21,870 nucleotides of DNA from a virus. The position numbers and the translations under genes are program-made. Positions within the stretch are counted from its first letter, which is position 1, and each line of letters begins with the position of its first letter. Location of the stretch: positions 1-21,870 of the IMG/VR virus record IMGVR_UViG_3300028840_005074, one strand, 5' to 3'. The notes under the pieces are model-generated. The model saw only the letters and a program-made list of their open reading frames with translations. It did not search any database and was not told the origin of the DNA. Below, piece by piece: positions 12,846 to 20,934 of this stretch.

Positions 12846-13925
12846 ATGTCTGAACTTGTAAAAAATACCATGTTGGAAGCCTTCAAACAGAAAGCTTCCC
12901 CTACTATGTTTCTTTCCGGCTTCTTCAGAACTCCGCCCGCAAATATAACAAGGTCAAAGCTTGTTACTATTGATGTAAAGCGGAATGATGAACTGATTGC
13001 TATTGATGTTTTCCGGGGAACAGGCGGAAACTTGAACCTGAATAAAAGGTTCACTACAAAGAAGTATGAACCGCCTGTTTATGATGAATATTCATCCATT
13101 ACGGAAGATGAACTTCTTGATAGGCTTCCCGGGATGCACGAATATGAAAGCCCGGAATTTATGGCTGTTGTTTTGGCAAAGGTTACGGATGATCAGGCTG
13201 AAAATCATGCTAAAATTCTGCGTTCAATAGAAAAACAGGCTTCTGATGTTCTGTTTACCGGAACTGTTGTTTTGATCAATAATGATACCATTGATTTCAA
13301 ACAGAAAGCTACTCATGCTTTTAATGCTGCTGTTGCATGGAGTGCAGTTGACACAGCAAAGCCCCTTGATGATATTGCTACTGCTGCTGAACTTAACCGG
13401 AAAGATGGAAAGGTTACTTCTGATGTTGTTGTTATGGGTGAAGGCGCTTTTCAGGAATTCCTTGCTACTGCGCAGGTAAAAGATCAGGGTGCTTTCCGGG
13501 TTATTGAAAGGATTTCCATTCAGGCGCCTGTTATGAATACTGAAGGGGCTACATTTCAGGGAATGATTTCTGCGGGTTCCTATAAGTTTCAGTTATGGAC
13601 TTATCCGCAGTTTTATAGGGTTCCTGATGGTTCGGGGCTTCCGAATGAAGGGGATCTTGTGCCTTATGTTCCTACAGATAAAGTTCTTGTAACAAGTTCC
13701 ATGATCAGAATGGATCTTGTTTATGCGGGTATTCCTGAAGTTGTCAACAGGGTTTCCCCTGAACTTGCTGCCATGGGTATTACAGGAATTCCGGTTAATA
13801 TTCCGGCTGATTTCCATCCCTACGGGTTTACGGATGATGAAAGAACAAATATCAAAGCGGGTGTAAGGTCTGCGCCTTTGTGTATTCCTACGCAGATTGA
13901 TGGTTATTCTGTTATAACTACTTAA
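12846..13925 (+). CDS. Major capsid protein, GpE family
   Basis: The shell protein, 359 residues (lambda gpE 341). Recognised by the family pattern: SPTMFLSGFF near residue 18-27, TIDVKRNDELIAIDVFRGTGGN (39-60), KKYEPPVYDEYSSITEDELLDRLPG (70-95), and the C-terminal PEVVNRVSPELAAMGI and DPxG-type region HPYGFTDDERTNI. It folds as an HK97-type capsid protein; no long scaffold domain is attached, matching the separate scaffold. AAGGGGG before the ATG indicates strong translation. A GC-rich hairpin follows at 13931-13948. Confidence 0.9.
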   Translation: MSELVKNTMLEAFKQKASPTMFLSGFFRTPPANITRSKLVTIDVKRNDELIAIDVFRGTGGNLNLNKRFTTKKYEPPVYDEYSSITEDELLDRLPGMHEYESPEFMAVVLAKVTDDQAENHAKILRSIEKQASDVLFTGTVVLINNDTIDFKQKATHAFNAAVAWSAVDTAKPLDDIATAAELNRKDGKVTSDVVVMGEGAFQEFLATAQVKDQGAFRVIERISIQAPVMNTEGATFQGMISAGSYKFQLWTYPQFYRVPDGSGLPNEGDLVPYVPTDKVLVTSSMIRMDLVYAGIPEVVNRVSPELAAMGITGIPVNIPADFHPYGFTDDERTNIKAGVRSAPLCIPTQIDGYSVITT

Positions 13926-13930
13926 AACCG

Positions 13931-13948
13931 GGGCGCTGAAAGGCGCCC
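13931..13948 (+). promoter_or_regulatory. Hairpin after the major capsid gene
   Basis: GGGCGC (13931-13936) pairs with GCGCCC (13943-13948) around a 6-base loop, followed by only three T. It starts five bases after the capsid stop. Too short a T-run for a full terminator; likely a partial terminator or a 3' stabiliser that raises capsid mRNA over the genes behind it. Confidence 0.5.
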
Positions 13949-13965
13949 TTTAAAGGGGGTTGATC

Positions 13966-14196
13966 ATGGGTAAAAAATATATTGTTGCGCCTAAAAAAAG
14001 TGTTCTTACAAAAAGGGGAATGGCTCATGCAGGGGCGGAAATTACGCCTGATATGCTGAAGGGTGAAGATAATAAAGAAGTTTTTGAAGATTTGAAAAAA
14101 TCTGAAAAAATTATTGAAGCCCCAAAAGAAGAAGAAGATGCGCCTAAAAAGGCTGCGCCCAAAAAAGGCGCAGAAAAAAAAGATCCTGAAAAATAA
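13966..14196 (+). CDS. Small Lys/Ala/Pro-rich protein after the capsid gene
   Basis: A 76-residue protein with a short ordered N-terminus (KKYIVAPKKSVLTKRGMAHAGAEITPDML) and a low-complexity tail of Glu, Lys, Pro and Ala (EEEDAPKKAAPKKGAEKKDP). Start is ATG 13966, placed six bases after AAAGGGGG; an in-frame TTG at 13960 is discarded. The position matches small head-completion genes that follow the capsid gene in lambda-type heads, but no family is recognised. Its stop overlaps the next start (TAATG). Confidence 0.6.
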   Translation: MGKKYIVAPKKSVLTKRGMAHAGAEITPDMLKGEDNKEVFEDLKKSEKIIEAPKEEEDAPKKAAPKKGAEKKDPEK

Positions 14197-14582
14197 TGAA
14201 TCTGCGGGAATTAGCTGAACATGATTTAAGCCTTACGCTTGAAGATTCTGTTCATGGTTTTGGGTGGAATATTGAAGTAACTGATCCTGATGGAAACACA
14301 AAATCAATGATAGGTCAATCAGGTGATATAGGCTTTGAAATTGATCCGAATACAGGGCAAATTGTTTCGGGGCGCTTCGCTCATGTATCATTAAGAATCA
14401 GTTCATTTGATGGGCTTTCAGGGCTTCCCCGGGGGGTAGCGGATAATTCGGGGAATCCTTGGAAGTTCAAATTTAATGATGTAAACGAAAATGAATATGT
14501 TTATATCTGTCAAGAATCTATGCCTGATAGAACTTTAGGGATTGTTACTTGCGCCCTTGAAGCATATAAGGAAGCTTCTTAA
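14196..14582 (+). CDS. Head-tail connector candidate
   Basis: A 128-residue, beta-rich protein: LRELAEHDLSLTLEDSVHGFGW at the N-terminus, then EVTDPDGNTKSMIGQSGDIGFEIDPNTGQIVSGRFAHVSLRIS and a C-terminal VTCALEAYKE. Its place between capsid and tail terminator, in tight overlap with its neighbours, suggests a head-closure or connector protein. I do not recognise the family with certainty. The next gene starts right after its stop. Confidence 0.5.
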   Translation: MNLRELAEHDLSLTLEDSVHGFGWNIEVTDPDGNTKSMIGQSGDIGFEIDPNTGQIVSGRFAHVSLRISSFDGLSGLPRGVADNSGNPWKFKFNDVNENEYVYICQESMPDRTLGIVTCALEAYKEAS

Positions 14583-15275
14583 ATGGTTGATGTTTTACAA
14601 AGCTTGATTGATAAATTTGATAACTTTGAAGTAATCGGTTATCAGATAGCTACTATTCTTGCTTTAGAAACAGTTAATCAGCAGAATTTAGCTGATGCAG
14701 CCGGAAAAAATCCTGAACTATGGAAATTCAATGTTTATCGGGAAAGGTCAAGGCCATGGGAAGCTTTAATTTCTTCCGCTGATGATGATGGGGAAATTAG
14801 GGATGAAACCCCTATTATTAATGTATGGTTTGATTCAGAAACATTTCCCAAAAATAAAGGGGATGTTGTTAATAGGCAGAATGTTGAAGCTTCTTATAAT
14901 ATTGATTGCTATGCCGGGGCTATAAGTAAGGAACTTTCCGGGGGGGGCTATGAATCCGGGGATGAACAGGCTGCTTTAAACTGTCATAGAATTATCAGGC
15001 TTGTAAGAAATATTCTTATGTCTGATATAAATACTTATTTGCAGCTTCGCAAAGTTGTATGGCAAAGATGGATAGGTTCGATAACTGAATTTCAGCCACA
15101 GCAAAATGATAGGCACATTGAAAACATTATAGCAATCAGGTTTGTTTTGAATGTTTCTTTCAATGAATTCAGTCCGGAAAAATCCGGTGAAATTCTTGAA
15201 TCTATTTTTGTTGATTTAAAGCGGGGGGAAGATAATTTTCTGTTCGCTGAACTTGAATATAATACTATACCATAA
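14583..15275 (+). CDS. Tail terminator or neck protein candidate
   Basis: A 230-residue protein directly before the sheath gene, where Mu-type phages encode the protein that caps the tail tube and joins it to the head. Features: a helical start (LQSLIDKFDNFEVIGYQIATILALETVNQ), PIINVWFDSETFPKNKGD, VEASYNIDCYAG, and a helix-rich DEQAALNCHRIIRLVRNILMSD, then ENIIAIRFVLNVSFNE. The strand-helix mix and the xxVxFNE ending fit tail-terminator folds, but the call leans on position. AAGGAAG lies before the ATG. Confidence 0.5.
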   Translation: MVDVLQSLIDKFDNFEVIGYQIATILALETVNQQNLADAAGKNPELWKFNVYRERSRPWEALISSADDDGEIRDETPIINVWFDSETFPKNKGDVVNRQNVEASYNIDCYAGAISKELSGGGYESGDEQAALNCHRIIRLVRNILMSDINTYLQLRKVVWQRWIGSITEFQPQQNDRHIENIIAIRFVLNVSFNEFSPEKSGEILESIFVDLKRGEDNFLFAELEYNTIP

Positions 15276-15286
15276 GGGGGTTTATC

Positions 15287-16759
15287 ATGGGTCTTGATCC
15301 TAATACTATTGCAAGGGTAATCGGAATAGAAACTACATTCCGTGATTTAAGGGGCGGAAATGTTCTGTTTCTTCCGCAGCGGGTAGCTATTATAGCGCAG
15401 GGAAACACTTTATCATCTTACAGCCTTGATAAAAGGCAGATTCTTTCAAGAAAAGAAGCGGGGGATACATACGGATATGGAAGCCCCATTGAAAGGATTG
15501 CAAATCAGCTTTTTCCGGTTAATGGTGATGGGGTAGGGGTTACGCCTGTTACTGTTTATCCCTTGGAAGATAATGCTTCAGGGGTTGCTGCTGCGGGTTC
15601 GATTGATGCAGCCGGGACTACTCAAACGGAAACAAAAACCTATACCATAAAAATTAATGAAATTGCTACGCTTCAATTCACTATTCCGGCTACAACGGTT
15701 CCTGATGCAGCTTTAGACATTATGAAAACTGCTATTGATGCAATCATTGAAATGCCTGTTGTTACAGGGGTTGTAGCAGCGGGAAGCCTTCCTTTGACTG
15801 CAAAATGGGAAGGGGAAACAGGGAATGATATTTTCATTGAAATTGAAGGGGAAGCTTCAGGGCTTACCTTTACAGTTAATCAGCCTACTTCCGGGGCTGC
15901 TAATCCTGATGTTCAGGATGCCCTTGATCTTATCGGGAATGTATGGGAAACCATGATCATTAACGGAATGAATTATGATGATGATGCAAGTCTTGATAAA
16001 TATGAAACTTTCGGGGAAGGCAGATGGGGCGCCCTTGTTAAAAAACCCCTTGTAGCTGTTACAGGAACTACTGAAGCTACTCTTGCTACTTTAACAGCGA
16101 TTACAGACGCCCGGAAAACTGATAGAACAAATATCTTTCTTCCGGCGCCCGGATCAAATGAACTTCCTTTTGTTGTAGCTGCAAGGGCTGTTGCCCGGGC
16201 TGCTGTTCTTGCTTCTGAAAATCCCCCGCAGGATTACGCAGGGCAAAAATTAACAGGGCTTGAACCGGGGGCGGATTCTGATCAATGGAATTATATTGAA
16301 AGAAATGATGCTGTAACAAAAGGGCTTTCAGCTATTGAATTAATTGATTCAGTTGTTGAAATGTCTGATACAGTTACCTGTTATCATCCTGATGGTGAAC
16401 CTATTCCGGCTTATCGGTATCTTGTGGATATTGTAAGGCTTCAGAATATCATCTTCAATATCAATCTGATTTTTAACGCTGATGAATGGAAAGGGGCGCC
16501 CTTACTGAATGATGATGATCCTACAATTAATAGAACAGCAAAAAAGCCTAAAGATGCTTTAGCTGCTGTTGCTACTCTTGCTGATCAATTAGGGCTTAAT
16601 GCTATAATTGCTGATCCTGATTTTACAAAAGATAATTCAACAGCGGATATTAATTCAGGGAATCCAAAACGGCTTGATGTTGTTATCAAAGTTAAGCTTT
16701 CAGGAAATACAAATGTTATCAGTATTGATCTTGAATTTGGGTTTAACTTCGGATCATAA
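15287..16759 (+). CDS. Contractile tail sheath protein, Mu gpL type
   Basis: A 490-residue sheath subunit (Mu gpL is 495). Visible features: IARVIGIETTFRDLRGGNVLFLPQRVAIIAQGNT (8-41), AGDTYGYGSPIERIANQLFPVNGDGVGVTPVTVYPL (58-93), a beta-rich insertion with an ADP-ribosyl-like spaced VTGVVAAGSLPLTAKWEGETGNDI (about 159-182), and the C-terminal core with PFVVAARAVARAAVLASENPPQDYAGQKLTGL and VVIKVKLSGNTNVISIDLEF. It polymerises around the tube and contracts on infection; its presence defines a myovirus tail. AAGGGGG site. Confidence 0.9.
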   Translation: MGLDPNTIARVIGIETTFRDLRGGNVLFLPQRVAIIAQGNTLSSYSLDKRQILSRKEAGDTYGYGSPIERIANQLFPVNGDGVGVTPVTVYPLEDNASGVAAAGSIDAAGTTQTETKTYTIKINEIATLQFTIPATTVPDAALDIMKTAIDAIIEMPVVTGVVAAGSLPLTAKWEGETGNDIFIEIEGEASGLTFTVNQPTSGAANPDVQDALDLIGNVWETMIINGMNYDDDASLDKYETFGEGRWGALVKKPLVAVTGTTEATLATLTAITDARKTDRTNIFLPAPGSNELPFVVAARAVARAAVLASENPPQDYAGQKLTGLEPGADSDQWNYIERNDAVTKGLSAIELIDSVVEMSDTVTCYHPDGEPIPAYRYLVDIVRLQNIIFNINLIFNADEWKGAPLLNDDDPTINRTAKKPKDALAAVATLADQLGLNAIIADPDFTKDNSTADINSGNPKRLDVVIKVKLSGNTNVISIDLEFGFNFGS

Positions 16760-16785
16760 ACAAAAAAATATAAAGGGGGTTCAAT

Positions 16786-17166
16786 ATGGGTACAGGTGGA
16801 AGCATTGAAAGCGTTACGCTTGACGGAAGAACTTTTTCTGTTGCTGCTGATGCTGATGCAAGCATAAAATTAGGGGGCTTTGAAAATGAAATGCAGCCTA
16901 ATGGTGATGGAACAGCAAGATTAATTAAAACCCGGGTTCCTTTTGGAACTGATGGGCTTGCTATTGCTGTTGATGATGATAACGGGGATCATGAATTTAT
17001 TCAGGCTTTGGCTGATAGAAAGGCTTTATTTCCTTTGACTTTAACCCTTGCTTCCGGCGCCATATGGCAGGGAACAGGGCAAATAGTAGGGGAAGTTCCC
17101 CGTTCATCCCAGAATACAACTATCCCGATAAATCTTGCGGGAACAGGCAAACTTTCAAGGCAGTAA
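16786..17166 (+). CDS. Tail tube protein, Mu gpM type
   Basis: A 126-residue tube subunit (Mu gpM is 118). It follows the sheath gene as in all Mu-like tails. Features: GGSIESVTLDGRTFSVAADADASIKLGGFENEMQPNGDGTARLIKTRVPFGTDGL (3-57) and the C-terminal TLTLASGAIWQGTGQIVGEVPRSSQNTTIPINLAGTGKL, a beta-barrel pattern characteristic of tail tubes. Stacked hexamers form the channel for DNA. AAAGGGGG lies before the start. Confidence 0.88.
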   Translation: MGTGGSIESVTLDGRTFSVAADADASIKLGGFENEMQPNGDGTARLIKTRVPFGTDGLAIAVDDDNGDHEFIQALADRKALFPLTLTLASGAIWQGTGQIVGEVPRSSQNTTIPINLAGTGKLSRQ

Positions 17167-17192
17167 AAAAAAGTTAACGAAAGGAAAAGATT

Positions 17193-17642
17193 ATGAATGA
17201 AAATGCGGAAGTGATTAATATGGGAACAGGTGAAAAAATCAATATTGAAATGGCTGAAAAAGAATTTGAAAGATGGGCTGAAGCATGGGATATTTATATT
17301 AATGAAGGAAGCCTAAATTCTGAAGCCATGGAAGAACTTCAACAGCATAAAGATAGATTCATAAACGCAATCCAAAAGGGGCGGGCTGTTGTTTCTGATG
17401 ATGGGTCTTTGATTACATACAATCTTATTGAACCTGTTGCGCAAATAGATAAGGTTGAAATGCGGATTCCTAAAGGATCTGCATGGATTGTAATGGATAA
17501 ATATAAAGATAAGCAGCTTATTCATAAAATGAATGCTTTTATGGGTGAAGCTTCAAAAACAAATCCTAAAATTTTTGCTTCCATGGATGGAAGGGATATT
17601 AAATTTTTTCAATCCATAACGGCAATTTTTTTAGGTTCATAG
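17193..17642 (+). CDS. Tail assembly chaperone, short form (G-like)
   Basis: A 149-residue protein between tube and tape measure, the position of the G/GT chaperones of long-tailed phages (Mu gp41-like). It is helical and acidic, with EKEFERWAEAWDIYINEGSLNSEAMEELQQHKDRF and FQSITAIFLGS at the end. The chaperone coats the tape measure before tube assembly. Ribosome binding site GAAAGGAAAAG. Seven codons before its stop the mRNA has a slippery sequence that makes a longer form. Confidence 0.78.
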   Translation: MNENAEVINMGTGEKINIEMAEKEFERWAEAWDIYINEGSLNSEAMEELQQHKDRFINAIQKGRAVVSDDGSLITYNLIEPVAQIDKVEMRIPKGSAWIVMDKYKDKQLIHKMNAFMGEASKTNPKIFASMDGRDIKFFQSITAIFLGS

Positions 17643-17830
17643 CTGCTTCATTAGTTCGGAAGGGTGAAACAGTTAAAATAAATGGAATTCCGGCAATTCA
17701 AGAAATGCTTTATCAAATTTCCCGGGATTACAAAAACCTTCCTGAAATCCGTTCTTTAGAACTTTATGAAATAAAGTTTTTTTATCGGGGATTGATCCCT
17801 GAACTGATTAAAGACACAAAACCTAAATAA
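17193..17830 (+). CDS. Tail assembly chaperone, frameshifted long form (GT-like)
   Basis: A -1 shift at T TTT TTA (17627-17633) joins the first 147 codons to a frame that has no start codon of its own and runs to TAA at 17828-17830, for a 212-residue product. The added 65 residues read RFIAASLVRKGETVKING, then IPAIQEMLYQISRDYKN and LELYEIKFFYRGLIPELI, a helical T domain that binds the tape measure in this family. The frame has normal codon use for this genome (GAA, CGG, TCC CGG) and stops one base before the tape measure ATG. The heptamer is in the correct phase. Any stimulating structure downstream is not obvious. Confidence 0.8.
17627..17633 (+). promoter_or_regulatory. Programmed -1 ribosomal frameshift site
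   Basis: The zero-frame codons are ATT TTT TTA GGT TCA TAG. The heptamer T TTT TTA has the X XXY YYZ form in the right phase: slipping back one base re-pairs TTT with TTT and TTA with TTT. The zero frame stops two codons after TTA, while the -1 frame continues for 65 codons. Confidence 0.8.
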
Positions 17831-17831
17831 A

Positions 17832-19529
17832 ATGCCAAGCAGATTTAGCATAGAAACAGTTTTTAAAGCTGTTGATAGAATGACTAAACCCGTTAAAAAT
17901 ATGGGTAAGGGATTAAAACGCTTTTCTAATTCTGCAAAAAGAACTTTCAAACAATTAGGAAGGGCTGTTAAATCGGCTGATGCAAAAATTACATCTTTAG
18001 CAAAAAAAATAGGAACTGTTCTTATTGCGGGGATAGCAGCAGTAGGGGGGGCTGCTGCTGTTGGCATAAAGCAAATGGCTGAATTCGGGGATGAAGCAGC
18101 CAAAACTGCCAGAAGGTTAGGGGTTACTACTGAAGCCCTTCAAGAATTGCGATTTGCAGCGGAAAGGCAGGGTGTTTCTTCCGGGATTCTTAATTCATCT
18201 TTTACAGCCCTTCAAAAGCGGGTAGGCGAATTAAAATCTGAAACAGGATCATTATACGGCTTTTTAAATAAAACAGGGCAAACAGCTTTAATAAGACAGT
18301 TAAAAGGCGCAAAAAATACAGAAGAAGCCTTTAATATTTTAACTGTTGCCATGAATAAGCTTGAAGATCCTATGGATAAGGCTGCTTTAGCTTCAGCAGC
18401 TTTTTCCCGGGCGGGCGTTGATATGCTGAAGCTTTTTGAAGCAGGGATTCCGGGGATTAAAGCTTTAAGGGAAGAAGCCCGGGCTTTAGGCGGAGTAATG
18501 AGTAATGAAACGGCTGCTGCTGCTGAAGCCTTTCAGGATTCTGTTTCAAATTTACAGCTTGCTATTAAAGGTTTAGGCTTTACACTTTTAGGCGGATTCC
18601 TTCCTATAATCACAAAACTTCAAGAAAGATTTGCAAGATTAATTGCTTCAAATCGGGATTTTATAAATCAGAAACTTCAGGATTTTATTAAAAAGATAAT
18701 TGATGTTTTTAAACAATTAAGACCGGCTTTTGATAATCTGATTGAAGCCGGGAAAAATTTAACTTCTGTTTTTCAAAGTTTTACGAAAACTGAAAAGCTT
18801 GCTGAAAAATCTACAAGCGGATTTATTGTTATTGTAGGAACATTAACTGAAATAATAAAAGACGTAACAGGGTTTATTAAATTCCTTGATATGCTTTTAG
18901 GAAATAATCTTATAAAAACCATTTTAGGAATAATCATAGCTATTAAAGCTTTAAGCGTTATTATGTCTATTTTCAATGTAATAATGGGAATGAATCCGAT
19001 TGTATTAATTATAATGGCTGCTGCTGTTGCTTTAGTTCTTTTGCTTCAAAATTGGGAAAAAGTTTCTAATGCAATTATAACAGCCCTTGAATGGTGGATG
19101 AATTTATTTAAAAAACTTGGAAATATTATTGCTGAAGTTTTTAATGAAAAAATTGTTGAACCTTTCATGAAGGCCATTGATCTTTTTGCTGAAAAAATAA
19201 AAGAACTGATAAAGGTTGCAAACAGGGCAAAGCAAATTTTATTTGAAAAATCTGATCAGCCTATCAGAAGGGAAATGAATAAGCTTGGAATGGAAAGGCT
19301 GCAAGAAATAAAAAGACAAGGGCAAATTTTACAACAACAGGAACAGGATGCTGAAAGGCTTCCTGAAGTGATAAGCCCGGAAGAAAGAACAGCCCGCAGC
19401 ATTGAAGAAAAAACTGAAGTTAATAAGGCTGAATTAACTATTAAAAATGAAAGCGGAAGGGCTGCTACTCTTGAAGGGCAAACAGGAAAAAATATCAGGC
19501 TTGATCTTCAGGAATCGGGGGCTTTCTAA
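17832..19529 (+). CDS. Tail tape measure protein
   Basis: A 565-residue protein that sets tail length and enters the cell envelope on ejection. The N-terminal 50 residues are basic (KPVKNMGKGLKRFSNSAKRTFKQLGRAVKSA), then a hydrophobic Gly/Ala-rich segment (60-79, VLIAGIAAVGGAAAVG), helical stretches typical of tape measures (EFGDEAAKTARRLGVTTEALQELRFAAERQG), a strongly hydrophobic region (360-406) with GMNPIVLIIMAAAVALVLLLQNW, and a charged coiled-coil C-terminus. At about 0.15 nm per residue it would measure a tail of roughly 80-85 nm. It has no ribosome binding site and starts one base after the GT stop, so it is probably coupled to it. Confidence 0.9.
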   Translation: MPSRFSIETVFKAVDRMTKPVKNMGKGLKRFSNSAKRTFKQLGRAVKSADAKITSLAKKIGTVLIAGIAAVGGAAAVGIKQMAEFGDEAAKTARRLGVTTEALQELRFAAERQGVSSGILNSSFTALQKRVGELKSETGSLYGFLNKTGQTALIRQLKGAKNTEEAFNILTVAMNKLEDPMDKAALASAAFSRAGVDMLKLFEAGIPGIKALREEARALGGVMSNETAAAAEAFQDSVSNLQLAIKGLGFTLLGGFLPIITKLQERFARLIASNRDFINQKLQDFIKKIIDVFKQLRPAFDNLIEAGKNLTSVFQSFTKTEKLAEKSTSGFIVIVGTLTEIIKDVTGFIKFLDMLLGNNLIKTILGIIIAIKALSVIMSIFNVIMGMNPIVLIIMAAAVALVLLLQNWEKVSNAIITALEWWMNLFKKLGNIIAEVFNEKIVEPFMKAIDLFAEKIKELIKVANRAKQILFEKSDQPIRREMNKLGMERLQEIKRQGQILQQQEQDAERLPEVISPEERTARSIEEKTEVNKAELTIKNESGRAATLEGQTGKNIRLDLQESGAF

Positions 19530-20770
19530 TGTCATGGGATGAAAGAATAAAGGAAGCTGCTTATACTTCCCCCGCAGGAAACAGATTTGTTTTTCAATAT
19601 GGGAATGTAAGCCGGGAAACAGATAAGAAAACTACTGTTTTTACATTCCCGGATAAAGAAGGCGCATTTATTCAGGATTTAGGCCGGGGGGGGCGCAGAT
19701 ACCCTTTTGTTATTTTCTTTTCAGGGGAAGATTATGATCTTCAGGCAAATGATTTTTATACAGCCCTTGAAGAAACCGGGATAGGGCGCCTTGAACATCC
19801 CGTTTATGGTGAAAAAGATGTAGTTCCTACGGGAACTATAAGGCAGCGGGATGATCTTGTTACAGGGGCTAATCAGGCTGCTTTTGAAGTTGAATTCTGG
19901 GAAACATTAATAGAAGTTCGGCTTCCTACTGCTGATACTGATTTAACTTCAAGAATTGATCAATCTTTAACTGAATATCAAGATGATGCTTCTAAACAAT
20001 TTGATGAATCAGAAGTTTTAATTTCAACTTCAACAGAAAATATAGATTTCAAAGCAAAGTTTGAAACTATTCTTACAACAGCAAAAGATAAATTAAAATT
20101 AATTGCTGAAGCGCAATCTGATATTAGAAGTAAATTTAATTCTATATTTTTAAACATTTTAAATAATATTGATTTTTTTGCGGGAAATTTAACTTCCCTT
20201 GCATATGAAACCATAGACTTTTTAAGGCTTCCTTCAAGATCATTTGTTGATATTACATCTAAAATAAATGCTTATGAAGATATGATTCTTGCTATAGCTG
20301 TTTCTATTGATGAAACATATGATAGAAGGGATGCAAATGAATATTATATAAGAAAATTATTTGTTCAATCTGGAATTGTCGCTTTATATGAAGCTACTTT
20401 ATATACCAATTTTACAACTAAGCCGGAAGTAATTGATACTATTGATAGGGTAGAATCATTATATTTTTCAAGTCTTTTTTATGTTGACGCTTTAAGGGAT
20501 ACTTTCGGGCTAATTGATACGGGGGAAGGATTTCAAAAACAAGTTGATGTTGCTTCATTGTCTGCTTTAAGGCTTGTTCAGCTTTCATTCACTTTAGTTC
20601 AAGAAAGAATAATAATAACTGATAAGCCCTATACAATAATTGATTTAGCAGCGCAGCTTTTCGGGGATGATCCAAATGATCAGATTGATAATTTGATTAA
20701 TGCAAATAATTTTAATGGTGATCAGATTTTAGAAATTCCTAAAGGAACTGAAGTAACATATTTTATATGA
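19529..20770 (+). CDS. Mu gpN-like DNA circularisation / tail hub-associated protein
   Basis: A 413-residue protein. The N-terminal 130 residues carry the DNA-circularisation N-terminal signature: MSWDERIKEAAYTSPAGNRFVFQYGNVSRETDKKTTVF, FPDKEGAFIQDLGRGGRRYPF, GIGRLEHPVYGEKDVVPTGTIRQRDDLVTGANQAAFEVEFWET. The rest is helical. Despite its historical name, in Mu-type tails gpN is a baseplate/tail-end component, consistent with its place after the tape measure. The start overlaps the tape measure stop (TAATG) and GGGGG lies eight bases before; the stop overlaps the next ATG (ATGA). Length is somewhat under Mu gpN (491 aa). Confidence 0.85.
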   Translation: MSWDERIKEAAYTSPAGNRFVFQYGNVSRETDKKTTVFTFPDKEGAFIQDLGRGGRRYPFVIFFSGEDYDLQANDFYTALEETGIGRLEHPVYGEKDVVPTGTIRQRDDLVTGANQAAFEVEFWETLIEVRLPTADTDLTSRIDQSLTEYQDDASKQFDESEVLISTSTENIDFKAKFETILTTAKDKLKLIAEAQSDIRSKFNSIFLNILNNIDFFAGNLTSLAYETIDFLRLPSRSFVDITSKINAYEDMILAIAVSIDETYDRRDANEYYIRKLFVQSGIVALYEATLYTNFTTKPEVIDTIDRVESLYFSSLFYVDALRDTFGLIDTGEGFQKQVDVASLSALRLVQLSFTLVQERIIITDKPYTIIDLAAQLFGDDPNDQIDNLINANNFNGDQILEIPKGTEVTYFI

Positions 20771-20934
20771 AAAATAATTTCCAAAAATTTCTTGAAGATC
20801 CTGAAAATAAGGATTTAATAAAATCAATTCCTGAAGATGCGCTTAATATTTTAGTTAAGGCAAAAGAAGGAATACAAAAAACAATAGAAATAAAACAGGC
20901 TTTAGATAAGAAAAAAAATGACATTCATAGTTAA
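20767..20934 (+). CDS. Small helical protein, 55 aa, between gpN-like and gpP-like genes
   Basis: Opens at the ATGA that ends the gpN-like gene and encodes MKNNFQKFLEDPENKDLIKS, IPEDALNILVKAKEGIQKTI and EIKQALDKKKNDIHS. It is charged and helical, with no cysteine and no membrane segment. It overlaps the next gene by 17 bases. Both overlaps and the local codon use support a translated gene. No function is recognised. A small baseplate-assembly helper is one possibility by position. Confidence 0.6.
   Translation: MKNNFQKFLEDPENKDLIKSIPEDALNILVKAKEGIQKTIEIKQALDKKKNDIHS

Noticed and set aside
12023-13479. Leucine-rich alternative frames within the decoration and capsid genes (12023-12226, 13282-13479)
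   Set aside because: Leu-rich out-of-frame readings of GCT/GTT/GAT-rich coding DNA; no start signals.
16608-16808. 66-codon + strand frame across the end of the sheath gene
   Set aside because: Out of frame with the sheath C-terminus, low-complexity Ile/Leu content, no ribosome binding site.
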